Positions 1 through 7,174 of a stretch of 7,174 bases of DNA are shown here, piece after piece. Position 1 is the stretch's first letter. Every line of letters begins with the position of its first letter. The notes under the pieces are model-generated. The model had not been told where the DNA came from and searched no databases. It saw only the letters and a list, made by a program, of their open reading frames with translations. The translations under genes were made by a program, and so were the position numbers. Source of the DNA: DATILL01 sp035476575 (GTDB lineage Bacteria; Actinomycetota; Actinomycetes; Mycobacteriales; JACQDL01); NCBI GenBank assembly GCA_035476575.1, contig DATILL010000062.1:1-7174 (forward strand). Reading direction: 5' to 3'.

Positions 1-468
1 CGCGAACACGTCAGAGAGAACCTGGAAGACGCTCCACCCGTCCAGCAGCACGTGATGGAAGCTCCACACCACCCGCACCCGGGTGCCCGACAGCCGAGCC
101 AGCACCACCCGCAGCAACGGCGCCACGCCCAGGTCCACGCCCCGGGCCTTGTCCGCGGCCATCAGCCGGGCCAGCTCCGCCGCCCGCTCGTCCTCCGGCA
201 GGGCAGACCAGTCCAGGTGCTCCACCGGCACGGCGACGTTGCGGTGCACCACCTGCACCGGCTCGGTCACGCCCTCGTACATCACCGAGCTGCGCAGCAC
301 CGGCGTGGCGTCCACCACCCGCTGCCAGGCCGTGCCCAGCACCCGCGGGTCCGTCACCCCGTCCAGCACAAACGTCGCCTGCTCGAAGTACACCCCCTGG
401 TCACCCTGCGACAATCCGTGAAACACCATCCCCGCCTGCATCGGCGTCAACGGGTACGCGTCCACCAC
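1..468 (-). other. Condensation domain C2, N-terminal part, DCL type
   Basis: First 156 residues of the condensation domain of the next module, cut by the window edge. It follows the linker GGRTPSDFPLAGL and opens with VVDAYPLTPMQAGMVFHGL, the same D-donor type opening as C1. The active-site motif HHVLLDGWS is at 31-57, with the second His at 52-54 (residue 2374) and Asp at 40-42 (residue 2378); the frame runs out 10 codons after it (VFQVLSDVFA). It should join the peptide ending in the E2-epimerized residue to the amino acid of a downstream module that is not visible, which shows that the assembly line does not end here. Confidence 0.95.
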
Positions 469-3400
469 CGACCGGCCATCCCCTGCGATCCGGTCCACGG
501 CGGGCTGGTCCAGGCCGGCCAGCGGGAAGTCCGACGGGGTGCGGCCGCCGGCCCCCGGCTGGGCGCAGTGCCTGATGATCTCGCGCAGCGCGGCCAGCAG
601 GCTCTCAGCCAGCGCGCGGACCGTGCCCTCCCGGTGCAGGTGCGCGGAGTAGGACAGGCTGAGCTCCAGGCAGTCCCGTTCGACAGCGCCCACCACGTCC
701 AGCAGGTGGGTCCGCTCCGCCTCCGGGCTGGCATCGCCCGCCAGCCCGCCGACTGCGTGGAACAGGCTGTCCCCCGGGGCCGCCGAGTCGAACTGGCCGA
801 GGTAGTTGACGCTGACCTGCGCCGTCTCCTCCGGCGATCCCGGCTCGGGTGACCCCGGCTCCGGCGACCCCAGCGCCCCGGTGAGGTAGCGCAGCGCCCC
901 GTAGCCCAGCCCCCGCCCGGGCACCGCACGAAGCTGCTCCTTCACCGCCTTGAGGGCCGCGCCCCAGTCCCGGGCCGCCTCACTGTCGCCGGGCACATCG
1001 AGCGCGACCGGGAACATGGTGGTGAACCAGCCGACGGTGCGGGACAGGTCCACGCCCTCGAACAGCTCCTCCCGGCCGTGGCCCTCCAGGTCCACCAGCA
1101 CCCGCCGCCGTCCCGTCCACTCGGCCAGCACCCGGCCCAGCGCGGCCAGCAGCACGTCGTTGACCTGCGTCCGGTAGGCCCCCGGGACGTCGTACAGCAG
1201 CGCCGTGGTGTCCTCCTGGCTGAGCCGTACGGTGACCGAGCGGGTCGACGCGATCGTGTTGGCGCCGGTGCCGTCCAGGGGCAGCCCTCCCCCGTGGGCA
1301 CGGGTCACCTCGGTCCAGTAGCCGATCTCGTCGTCGAACCCGCCCGCCGAGGCATGCTCGGCCAGCTTCCGGGCCCAGTCCCGGAACGAGGTGGTCTTCG
1401 GCCCGAGCGTGACCGGCTGGCCGCTGGCGGCGGCCTGGTAGGCGGTGGCGAGGTCGTCCAGCAGGACCCGCCAGGACACGCCGTCGACCACCAGGTGGTG
1501 CGCCGCGAGGTGCAGCACCGGCCGCCCGGCCGCGCCCTGCTCGGACAGCACCGCTCGCAGCAGCGGACCGCGGCCGAGGTCGAAGCCGCCGTGCGCGTCC
1601 TCGGCGTGCTCCGCGACGGCGAGCAGGTCGGCTGGCTCGACCGGGGCGTTGTGCTGCCGCCACTCGCCGTCCACCTGGTCGAACCGCATCCGCAGCGCGT
1701 CATGGTGCGTGACCACCGCGGCCAGCGCGGACCGCAGCGCCGCCAGGTCCACGCCGTCGGCCAGCTCGGCCCGCACCGACTGGTCGAACCGCTCCAGGCC
1801 CGACGGCTGGGTCTCGAAGAGCCAGTGCTGGATCGGGGTGAGCGGCACCTCGCCGGTGACCTGGCCCTGCTCGGCCATCGCCGGCGCCGCCCCGGGTGCC
1901 GCCTCGGCCGCGCTGGCGGCCAGGGCGGCGACGGTCTGGTGCCGGAACAGGTCCCTCGGCGTCAGGGTGAGGCCGGCGTGCCGGGCCCGGGAGACGATCT
2001 GGATGCTGAGGATCGAGTCGCCGCCGAGCTCGAAGAAGTTGTCCTCGACACCGACCCGGCCGACCCCCAGGACCTCGGCCCAGATCCCGGCCAGCACCCG
2101 TTCGGCCTCGGTGCGGGGTGGCTGGTAGCCGATGCTCGCCGCGCTGAGGTCGGGGGCGGGCAGGGCGCGGCGGTCGAGCTTCCCGTTGACGCTCAGCGGC
2201 AGCTCGTCGAGCACGACGAACGCCGAAGGCACCATGTAGTCGGGCAGCGTCGCGCCCAGGTGCTCCCGCAGCTCCGCGGCCTCTGGCATCGCGATCCCCG
2301 GTGCGGGCACCAGGTAGGCGACCAGCCGCTTGGCGCCGGGCTGGTCGGCGCGGGCGATGACGGCCACGTCGGCGATGGCGGGGTGCGTGGCCAGCGCGGC
2401 CTCGATCTCGCCGAGCTCGATGCGGAACCCACGGATCTTGACCTGGTCATCGGTCCGGCCACGGAACTCCACCTCCCCGCCGACCGTCCAGCGGACGAGG
2501 TCGCCGGTGCGGTACATCCGCTGCCCGGGCGGGCCGAACGGGTCCGCGACGAAGCGCTGGGCGGTCAGCCCCGGCCGGTCAAGGTACCCCCGCGCCAGGC
2601 CGGCCCCGGCGATGTACAGCTCCCCCGGCACCCCGACCGGCACCGGTCGAAGCTGCCCGTCCAGCACGTAGACGCGCATGTTGTCCAGCGGCCGCCCGAT
2701 CGGCACCGACTCCGGCACCGACGCCGCGGCCGCCATCCGGTACGACGTGGCGAACGTGGTCGTCTCCGTCGGCCCGTACCCATCGACGACCACCAGCCCA
2801 GGGCAGGCCGCCAGCACCCGGCGGACCACGCCGGCCGGCACCACGTCCCCACCGGTCCACACCTCGCGGGCACCGCTCAGGCAGCCCGGCGCGTCCTGCG
2901 CGATCATCCGGAACAGCCCTGCGGTCAGCCACACCCCGCTGACCTGCTGCTCGGCGATCACCCGCCGGAGAACCTCGGCGTCCACCTCACCCGGCGGCGC
3001 CACCACCACGGTGCCGCCGTTCAGCAGCGGCACCCACAGCTCATACGTCGAGGCGTCGAACGCCAACGGCGAATGCACCAGCACCCGCCCATGCGCGCCG
3101 TTGGCGAACCGCCGGTCGAACGCCAGCGCCACCACGTCACGCTGCCGCACCGCCACACCCTTCGGCACCCCGGTCGACCCCGAGGTGTACTCCGCATAGG
3201 CCAGGTTCTCCGGATCCACCGCCACCACCAGCGGACCCGCCACCTCATCGAGCAGCGCCGGATCCTCGTCGATCACCACGACCCGACCGGCACCGGCCGC
3301 CTCGGCGGTGCCCCGCCAGGCCCGGTCGGTCACCAGCACCGACGCCCCTGCCTCGGCCAGCACCAGCCGCAGCCGCTCCACCGGCGCCCGGGCGTCCAGC

Positions 3401-6400
3401 GGCAGGTACGCCCCACCCGCCTTCAGGATGCCCAGCACTGCGGCCACCAGCCCGGCCGAACGCTCCACCAACACCCCAACCCGGTCCTCAACCCGCACCC
3501 CCAACCCCACCAACCGGTGCGCCAACTGGTTCCCCCACGCATCCAGCTCCACATACGACAGCTCAGACCCGCCAGACACCACCGCCACCGCACCCGGCGT
3601 CCGACCCACCTGCTCCGCGAACAAGCCCGCCACCGTACCCACCGGCACCTCATGACCAGTGGCGTTCCACTCCGTCAGCACCTGGCGCCGCTCCGGGTCC
3701 GACAACAGCGGGACCTCACGCAGCGGCGAGCCCGGGCTGGCCGTCATACCCTCCAGCAGCAGCACCAGGTGACCGGCCAGCCGCTCCACCGTCGCCGCGT
3801 CGAAGAGGCTGGGGTCGTAGTCGAGGGAGATCTCCAGACGCTCGGCCGGCAGCACGATGACGGTGAGCGGGTAGTTGGTGGGCTCCAGGTCCCGCACCTC
3901 GCTCATCCGCAGCCCGTGCGCCGCGATGCCCTGCTCGTCGAACGGGTAGTTCTCGAACACCAGGATGCTGTCGAACAGGTTCACCCCACCGGGGGTCCCG
4001 CTCCAGCCCTGGAGCTGGGCCAGCGACACGAAGTCGAACCGCCGGGACTCGGACTGCGCCACCTGCAGGTCCCGCAGCCAGGACACCACGCTCTGCTCGC
4101 CCCGCACCCGGACCCGGGTGGGAATCGTGTTGATGAAGAGCCCCACCATGGACTCCACCCCCGGCAGCTCGGCCGGGCGCCCGGAGACGGTGGTGCCGAA
4201 CACGACGTCCGGCTCGCCGCCACCCTCGTGGTGGGGGTTGTAGTGGGACAGCAGCAGCGCCCACGCCCCCTGCACGACGGTGTTCACGGTGATCCCGTGC
4301 CGCTGGGCGACCTCCCGCAGCGTGCCGGACCGCTCGGGCGAGAGTGCGACGCGGACGGTCTCCCGGGACTCGGCACGGTGCGCCTCGACCGGCTGCCGGT
4401 CGAAGGGCAGCGCGGTGGGCGAGTCGAACCCGGCCAACACCTGCCGCCAGTACTCCTCGGCCTGCCCGTGGTCCTGCTCGCCGAGCCACCGCAGGTAGTC
4501 CCGGAACGGACGGCGGACGGGCGCGACGTGACCATGCCCCTCCGCCGGGCGCCGGCGGTCGACGGTCGCGGCGTACTCCGCACACACCTCGTCGAACACC
4601 TGGGCCGCGCTCCACCCGTCGAGCAGCACGTGATGGAAGCTCCAGACCAGCAGGACCTCGTCCTCGGACAACGTTGCCAGGGCCACCCGCAGCAGCGGCG
4701 CTACGGCCAGGTCCAGCCCCGCGGCCCGGTCCGCCGCGAGCAGCGCCGCCAGCTTCTCCTGCTGCGCCTCGTCCGGCAGCCCGGCCCAGTCGTGGTAGCT
4801 GACCGGCAGCGTGACGTCCCGCCGTACCACCTGGAGCGGCTCGGCCACGTCGTCCCAGACCACGCCGCTGCGCAGCACCGGGGTCCGGTCGACCACCCGC
4901 TGCCAGGCCGCCCCGAGCGCCCGCGGCTCGGACACCCCCGACAGCCGGAGCCGCACCTGGTTGAAGTAGGCGCCCGAGGAGACCCCGACCAAGCCGTGGA
5001 ACACCATCCCGGCCTGCATCGGCGTGAGCGGGTAGATGTCCTCCACCGAGCGCCCGTCGCCGACCAGCCGGTCGACGGTCGGCTGGTTGAGCCGGGCGAG
5101 GGGGAAGTCCGACGGCGTACGGCCGCCGGCACCGGGCTGGGCGCAGTGCGCCACGATCTGCCGCAGCGCCTCGACCATCTCCTCGGCAAGCTGGCGGACC
5201 GTGCTCTCCTCGTGCACGTTCGCGGAGTAGAACCAGGTGAACGCCACCCGCTTGTCCTCGACCCCGCCGACGACGTCGAGCAGGTGCGGCCGGGCGGAGC
5301 CGGGGTCGGCGGCGCCGGTCAGCCCGCCGTGCACCGCGTGGACCAGGCCGTCACCCGCGGCCGGCCAGTCGAACTGGCCGAGGTAGTTGAAGCTCACCAG
5401 CGGGGTCGGCTCCCCCGCCAGCTCCGGCGTCTCGGTCAGGTAGCGCAGCACGCCGTACCCGAGACCGCGGCCGGGCACCGCGCGGAGCCGCTCCTTCACC
5501 GACCTCAGCACGCCGCCCCAGTCCGGCGCACCGGGCAGGTTGCGCTCGCCGGGCAGGTCGAGGGCGACCGGGAACATCGTGGTGAACCAGCCGACCGTGC
5601 GCGAGAGGTCGACGTCGTCGAACAGCTCCTCCCGGCCGTGGCCCTCCAGGTCGACCAGCACCCGCTCCCGCCCGGTCCACCGGCTCAGCACCCGGCCCAG
5701 CGCGCTGAGCAGGACGTCGTTGACCTGGGTCCGATAGACCCCCGGCACGTCCTGGAGCAGCGCCCTGGTCTCCGCCTGGTCCAGCCGTACGGTGACCGAG
5801 CGCATCGAGCCGACCGTGTTGTCGCCGTGCCCGTCGACCGGCAGCGTCGGGTCGCCACCCCGGGTCGCCCGGGCCCAGTGGTCAACCTCGGCGGCCAGGC
5901 CGCCGGCCTCGGCGTGCCCGGCCAGCGTGCGCGCCCAGTCCCGGAACGAGGTCGTCTTGAGGCCGAGCCGGACGGGCTGCCCGCTCGCGGCCTGCCGGTA
6001 GGCGGCGGCAAGGTCGTCCAGCAGGATGCGCCACGACACGCCGTCGACCGCCAGGTGGTGCACGGCCAGGAACAGCAGCGGGCGCGGCCCGGGCCCGAGG
6101 TCGAAGAGCACCGCCGCCAGCAGCGGGCCGCAGGCGAGGTTGAGACTCTCCCGCGCCGTGCGGGTCACCCGCTCGATGAGCGTGGCCCGACCGGCCTCGT
6201 CGAGCCCGAACAGGGTGTACCGCTGGAGCAGGTCCACCGGCTCGACCGGGGCGTTGTGCTGCTGCCACTGGCCGTCGACCTGCTCGAACCGCATCCGCAG
6301 CGCGTCATGCTGCGCCAGCAGCGCGTCGAGCGCCTGTCGCAGCGCCCGCTCGTCCGTTCCCTCGGCCAGCTCGACCAGGACGGCCTGGTCGAAGTGCTCC

Positions 6401-7174
6401 GGCCGGGCCGGCCGCGAGTCGAGGTACCAGCGCTGGATCGGGGTGAGCGGCACCGGTCCGGTCACCTCGCCCTGCTCGGCCATCGCCGGCCCGTCCAGCG
6501 GCGCGGCCGATGCCGCGCTGGCGGCCAGCGCCGCGACCGTGGGATGCAGGAAGATGTCCCGCGGGGTGAGGGCGAGACCGGCGTGCCGGGCCCGGCCCAC
6601 CACCTGGATGCTCAGGATCGAGTCGCCGCCGAGCTCGAAGAAGTTGTCCTCGGCGCCGACCCTGTCCAGCCGCAGCGCGTCGGCCCAGATGTCGGCCAGC
6701 ACCGTCTCGGTCGCGGTGCGGGGGGCCCGGTAGCCGGCGCCGGCCGCGACAGCGCTCCAGTCCGGTGCCGGCAGGGCCTGCCGGTCGACCTTGCCGTTGG
6801 CGTTCAGCGGTACGGCGTCCAGCGGGACGAACGCCGAGGGCACCATGTACTCCGGCAGGGACTCGACCAGGAACCCGCGCAGCGCCGCGGAGGCCGGCAC
6901 GGTCCCGCCGTTCCCGGCGACGACATAGGCGACCAGGCGCTGGCGTCCGGTGTCGTCCTGCCGCACCACCGCCACGGTCCCGGCCACGTCGGGGTGCCGC
7001 CGTAGAGCGGTCTCGATCTCGCCGAGCTCGATACGGTGGCCGTGGATCTTGACCTGGTCATCGGCCCGGCCGAGGAAGTCAAGCTGCCCCTCAGCCGTCC
7101 AACGGGCCAGGTCACCGGTGCGGTACATCCGCGCGCCCGGCGGGCCGAACGGGCTGGCCAGGAACCGCTGCGCA
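1..7174 (-). CDS. Non-ribosomal peptide synthetase, internal fragment (A)-T-E-C-A-T-E-(C), open at both ends
   Basis: A multimodular NRPS that builds a peptide by thiotemplate assembly in the cytoplasm. The minus-strand frame whose codons occupy bases 1-3, 4-6 and so on is open across the window, giving 2391 residues with no stop. Residue numbers in these entries count from the codon at 7171-7173. Domain order is A1 (partial, residues 1-131), T1 (about 149-222), E1 (about 240-677), C1 (about 710-1158), A2 (about 1159-1670), T2 (about 1685-1754), E2 (about 1775-2203), C2 (partial, 2236-2391). Every domain is identified by its core motifs, and all visible catalytic residues are present. Both T domains carry GGDSI, the form usual for carriers that feed an E domain. 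Upstream and downstream parts lie outside the window, so start codon, promoter, ribosome binding site, termination domain and number of modules are unknown. Codons are strongly G/C-ending and there is no TTA. The peptide product is not recognised. Confidence 0.97.
565..1851 (-). other. Epimerization domain E2
   Basis: Second epimerase; it should invert the alpha carbon of the residue incorporated by A2/T2. Motifs: VPLTPIQHWLF (E1), HHLVVDGVSW (1471-1500), EGHGRE (1069-1086), RTVGWFTTMFP (E5), PGRGLGYGALRYL (E6) and VNYLGQFD (E7; the first position is Val in place of the Phe seen in the other epimerase). The catalytic pair is present: second His at 1495-1497 (residue 1893) and Glu at 1084-1086 (residue 2030). 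Length is about 429 residues. Against the other E domain it is two residues shorter before DWG, nine longer between the E6 and E7 motifs because of a GSPEP repeat, and otherwise almost collinear, with the HH and EGHGRE motifs exactly 4560 bp apart in the two copies. Followed in the same chain by C2. Confidence 0.95.
826..870 (-). repeat. 3 x 15-bp in-frame tandem repeat (GSPEP-GSPEP-GSPEE) in E2
   Basis: Three direct copies of a 15-bp unit encode residues 2102-2116, reading GSPEP, GSPEP and GSPEE. The repeat lies between the E6 motif (LRYL) and the E7 motif (NYLGQFD). The matching loop of E1 is TETPELAGEPTPLVS, nine residues shorter and without the repeat. Copies differ at a few third positions; one of them contains the only TCA serine codon of the window (850-852). 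It is likely a surface loop that tolerates slippage-driven length changes; an effect on epimerase function is not indicated. Confidence 0.9.
1912..2121 (-). other. Peptidyl carrier (T/PCP) domain T2
   Basis: Thiolation domain that holds the A2-activated residue and then the extended peptide. The motif DNFFELGGDSIL contains the phosphopantetheine-accepting serine at 2014-2016 (residue 1720). As in T1 the form is GGDSI, as expected for a carrier serving an epimerization domain. The helix-4 region TPRDLFRHQTVAAL closes the domain, and an Ala-rich linker with AMAEQGQVTG leads into E2; this linker is nearly the same as the T1-E1 linker. Confidence 0.96.
2164..3697 (-). other. Adenylation domain A2, complete, predicted valine-like substrate
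   Basis: Complete amino-acid-activating domain. Motifs in order: LSYVEL (A1), LKAGGAYLPLD (A2), YTSGSTGVPKG (A3, 3157-3189), FDASTYE (A4), GYGPTET (A5), GELYIAGAGLARGYL (A6), YRTGDLVRW (A7), GRTDDQVKIRGFRIELGE (A8), LPDYMVPSAFV (A9) and NGKLDR (A10). Aligning by eye to the gramicidin synthetase A (PheA) pocket gives D235 (3055-3057), A236, Y239 (3043-3045), W278 (2929-2931), W299 (2857-2859), G301, G322 (2779-2781), T330, F331 (2752-2754) and K517 (2179-2181): DAYWWGGTFK. The well-known valine code DAFWIGGTFK differs only at 239 and 299, so a branched aliphatic residue, most likely valine, is the inference; isoleucine or a valine analogue is possible. The coding sequence at 3421-3660 has unusual codon use. 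With E2 downstream, the residue should leave as the D form. Confidence 0.95.
3700..5046 (-). other. Condensation domain C1, DCL type
   Basis: This domain forms the peptide bond between the D-configured chain on T1 and the amino acid that A2 loads on T2. It begins after the conserved E-C linker GGRTPSDFPLARL, with VEDIYPLTPMQAGMVFHGL; the YPLTPMQAGM form of the first core motif is typical of C domains that follow an epimerase and accept a D donor. The active-site motif HHVLLDGWS lies at 4609-4635, with the second His at 4630-4632 (residue 848) and Asp at 4618-4620 (residue 852). Later landmarks are the RDYLRWL region near 4480, the GTTVSGRPAELPGVESMVG motif and LFINTIPTRV near 4100-4200, and the FDFVSLAQLQGW stretch, all usual for the family. 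Length is about 449 residues. The boundary with A2 is approximate. Confidence 0.95.
5143..6456 (-). other. Epimerization domain E1
   Basis: This domain converts the L-aminoacyl or peptidyl thioester on T1 to a D/L mixture from which the next C domain takes the D form. It has about 438 residues, normal for the family. Motifs in order are PLTPIQRWYL (E1), HHLAVDGVSW (E2 motif, 6031-6060), EGHGRE (E4, 5629-5646), RTVGWFTTMFP (E5), PGRGLGYGVLRYL (E6) and FNYLGQFD (E7). The second His (6055-6057, residue 373) and the Glu of EGHGRE (5644-5646, residue 510) match the two residues known to be catalytic in the tyrocidine synthetase A epimerase, so the domain looks active. The VSW ending of the HH motif and the EGHGRE motif separate it from a condensation domain. 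It ends near LRQIVAHC. It is followed in the same polypeptide by C1, so this is an internal E and not a subunit terminus. Confidence 0.96.
6508..6729 (-). other. Peptidyl carrier (T/PCP) domain T1
   Basis: A thiolation domain that carries the amino acid or peptide chain as a thioester on 4'-phosphopantetheine. The motif DNFFELGGDSIL is present, with the phosphopantetheine-accepting serine encoded at 6619-6621 (residue 185). The residue before the serine is Asp (GGDSI), not the His (GGHSL) usual in carriers that feed a condensation domain directly; this GGDSI form is known for carriers paired with epimerization domains, in agreement with E1 next to it. An Ala-rich linker containing the sequence AMAEQGEVTG joins it to E1. 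A 45-bp stretch (6607-6651) differs by a single base from the matching stretch of T2 (2002-2046). Confidence 0.96.
6781..7173 (-). other. Adenylation domain A1, C-terminal part (motifs A7-A10)
   Basis: This is the last quarter of an amino-acid-activating adenylation domain, which makes an aminoacyl-AMP and transfers it to the next carrier. It opens at AQRFLASPFGP, followed by MYRTGDLARW (A7), then GRADDQVKIHGHRIELGE (A8, the hinge region), LPEYMVPSAFV (A9) and PLNANGKVDR (A10, 6781-6810). The A10 lysine that contacts substrate and ATP is at 6790-6792 (residue 128). The A8 motif reads KIHGHRIELGE where A2 in the same protein has the more usual KIRGFRIELGE; this variant leaves the key charged residues in place. 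The pocket residues that decide substrate (motifs A3 to A5) lie upstream of the window, so the amino acid cannot be predicted. Confidence 0.95.

Noticed and set aside
52..852. Plus-strand open frame over the C2/E2 part
   Set aside because: The same codon-aligned antisense effect; it ends at 850-852, where the NRPS gene has its single TCA serine codon. No domain and no convincing ribosome binding site.
3481..3540. C/A-rich stretch with repeated CCCCAACCCCACCAACC-like pattern, considered as a regulatory repeat
   Set aside because: In the minus frame it encodes the ordinary A-domain segment around NQLAHRLVGLGVRVED with TTG, GTT and GGG codons; the apparent repeat reflects Leu/Gly/Val codon choice and is covered by the codon-shift finding.
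3423..3653. Trp/Arg-rich short minus-strand open frame that could look like a small peptide gene
   Set aside because: It is an out-of-frame reading of the A2 start; the Trp and Arg runs come from the CCA/CCC-rich local sequence, not from a real gene.
3716..4615. A 299-codon minus-strand open frame in another phase
   Set aside because: It overlaps condensation domain C1 in a different frame and has a low-complexity Arg/Ala/Gly/Pro composition typical of shifted frames in GC-rich DNA.
565..6456. The E domains considered as condensation or heterocyclization domains
   Set aside because: Both have EGHGRE, RTVGWFT and NYLGQFD plus the HHxxxDGVSW form, which are epimerization motifs; a heterocyclization domain would have DxxxxD in place of HHxxxD.
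1078..7005. A 1975-codon open frame on the plus strand
   Set aside because: It is codon-aligned with the minus-strand NRPS frame. Plus-strand stops in this phase would need TTA, CTA or TCA codons in the NRPS gene, which are nearly absent in this high-GC coding style. The translation is rich in Arg, His, Gln, Pro and Val with no recognisable domain, while the opposite strand holds every NRPS core motif.

Overview
The whole window is the interior of one very large gene on the minus strand: a multimodular non-ribosomal peptide synthetase (NRPS). One reading frame stays open from base 7174 down to base 1 (2391 codons, read by hand, no stop). Neither the start nor the end of the gene is inside, and there is no intergenic DNA. 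The very high GC content, the strong preference for G/C-ending codons and the almost total lack of TTA, CTA and TCA codons (none, one and one) point to a high-GC actinomycete (Streptomyces, Micromonosporaceae, Pseudonocardiales or similar). The genus cannot be fixed from this stretch.

Layout in the direction of translation (high to low coordinates): C-terminal part of an adenylation domain (A1, about 7173-6781); carrier domain T1 (about 6729-6508); epimerization domain E1 (about 6456-5143); condensation domain C1 of the DCL type (about 5046-3700); complete adenylation domain A2 (about 3697-2164); carrier domain T2 (about 2121-1912); epimerization domain E2 (about 1851-565); and the first third of another DCL-type condensation domain C2 (468-1). 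The window therefore covers the end of one A-T-E module, one complete C-A-T-E module, and the beginning of a third.

How it should work: A1 loads an unknown amino acid on T1, and E1 epimerizes it while it is bound to T1. C1 passes the D-configured donor to the amino acid activated by A2, for which the ten-residue pocket code reads DAYWWGGTFK, close to known valine codes. E2 then epimerizes the new residue on T2, and C2 hands it to a downstream module. The predicted product segment is D-Xaa-D-Val(-like)-next residue. All catalytic motifs that can be read (carrier serines, both condensation HHxxxDG motifs, both epimerase HHxxxDG and EGHGRE motifs, A2 core motifs and its A10 lysine) are intact, so nothing suggests a dead module.

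The window is a fairly standard NRPS assembly line rather than a new kind of system. Points worth a second look are the two consecutive epimerizing modules, the valine-like pocket variant, a 3 x 15-bp in-frame repeat that lengthens a loop in E2, a local shift in codon use at the start of A2 that could mark domain exchange, and strong nucleotide similarity between the two modules in the T, E and E-C linker parts.
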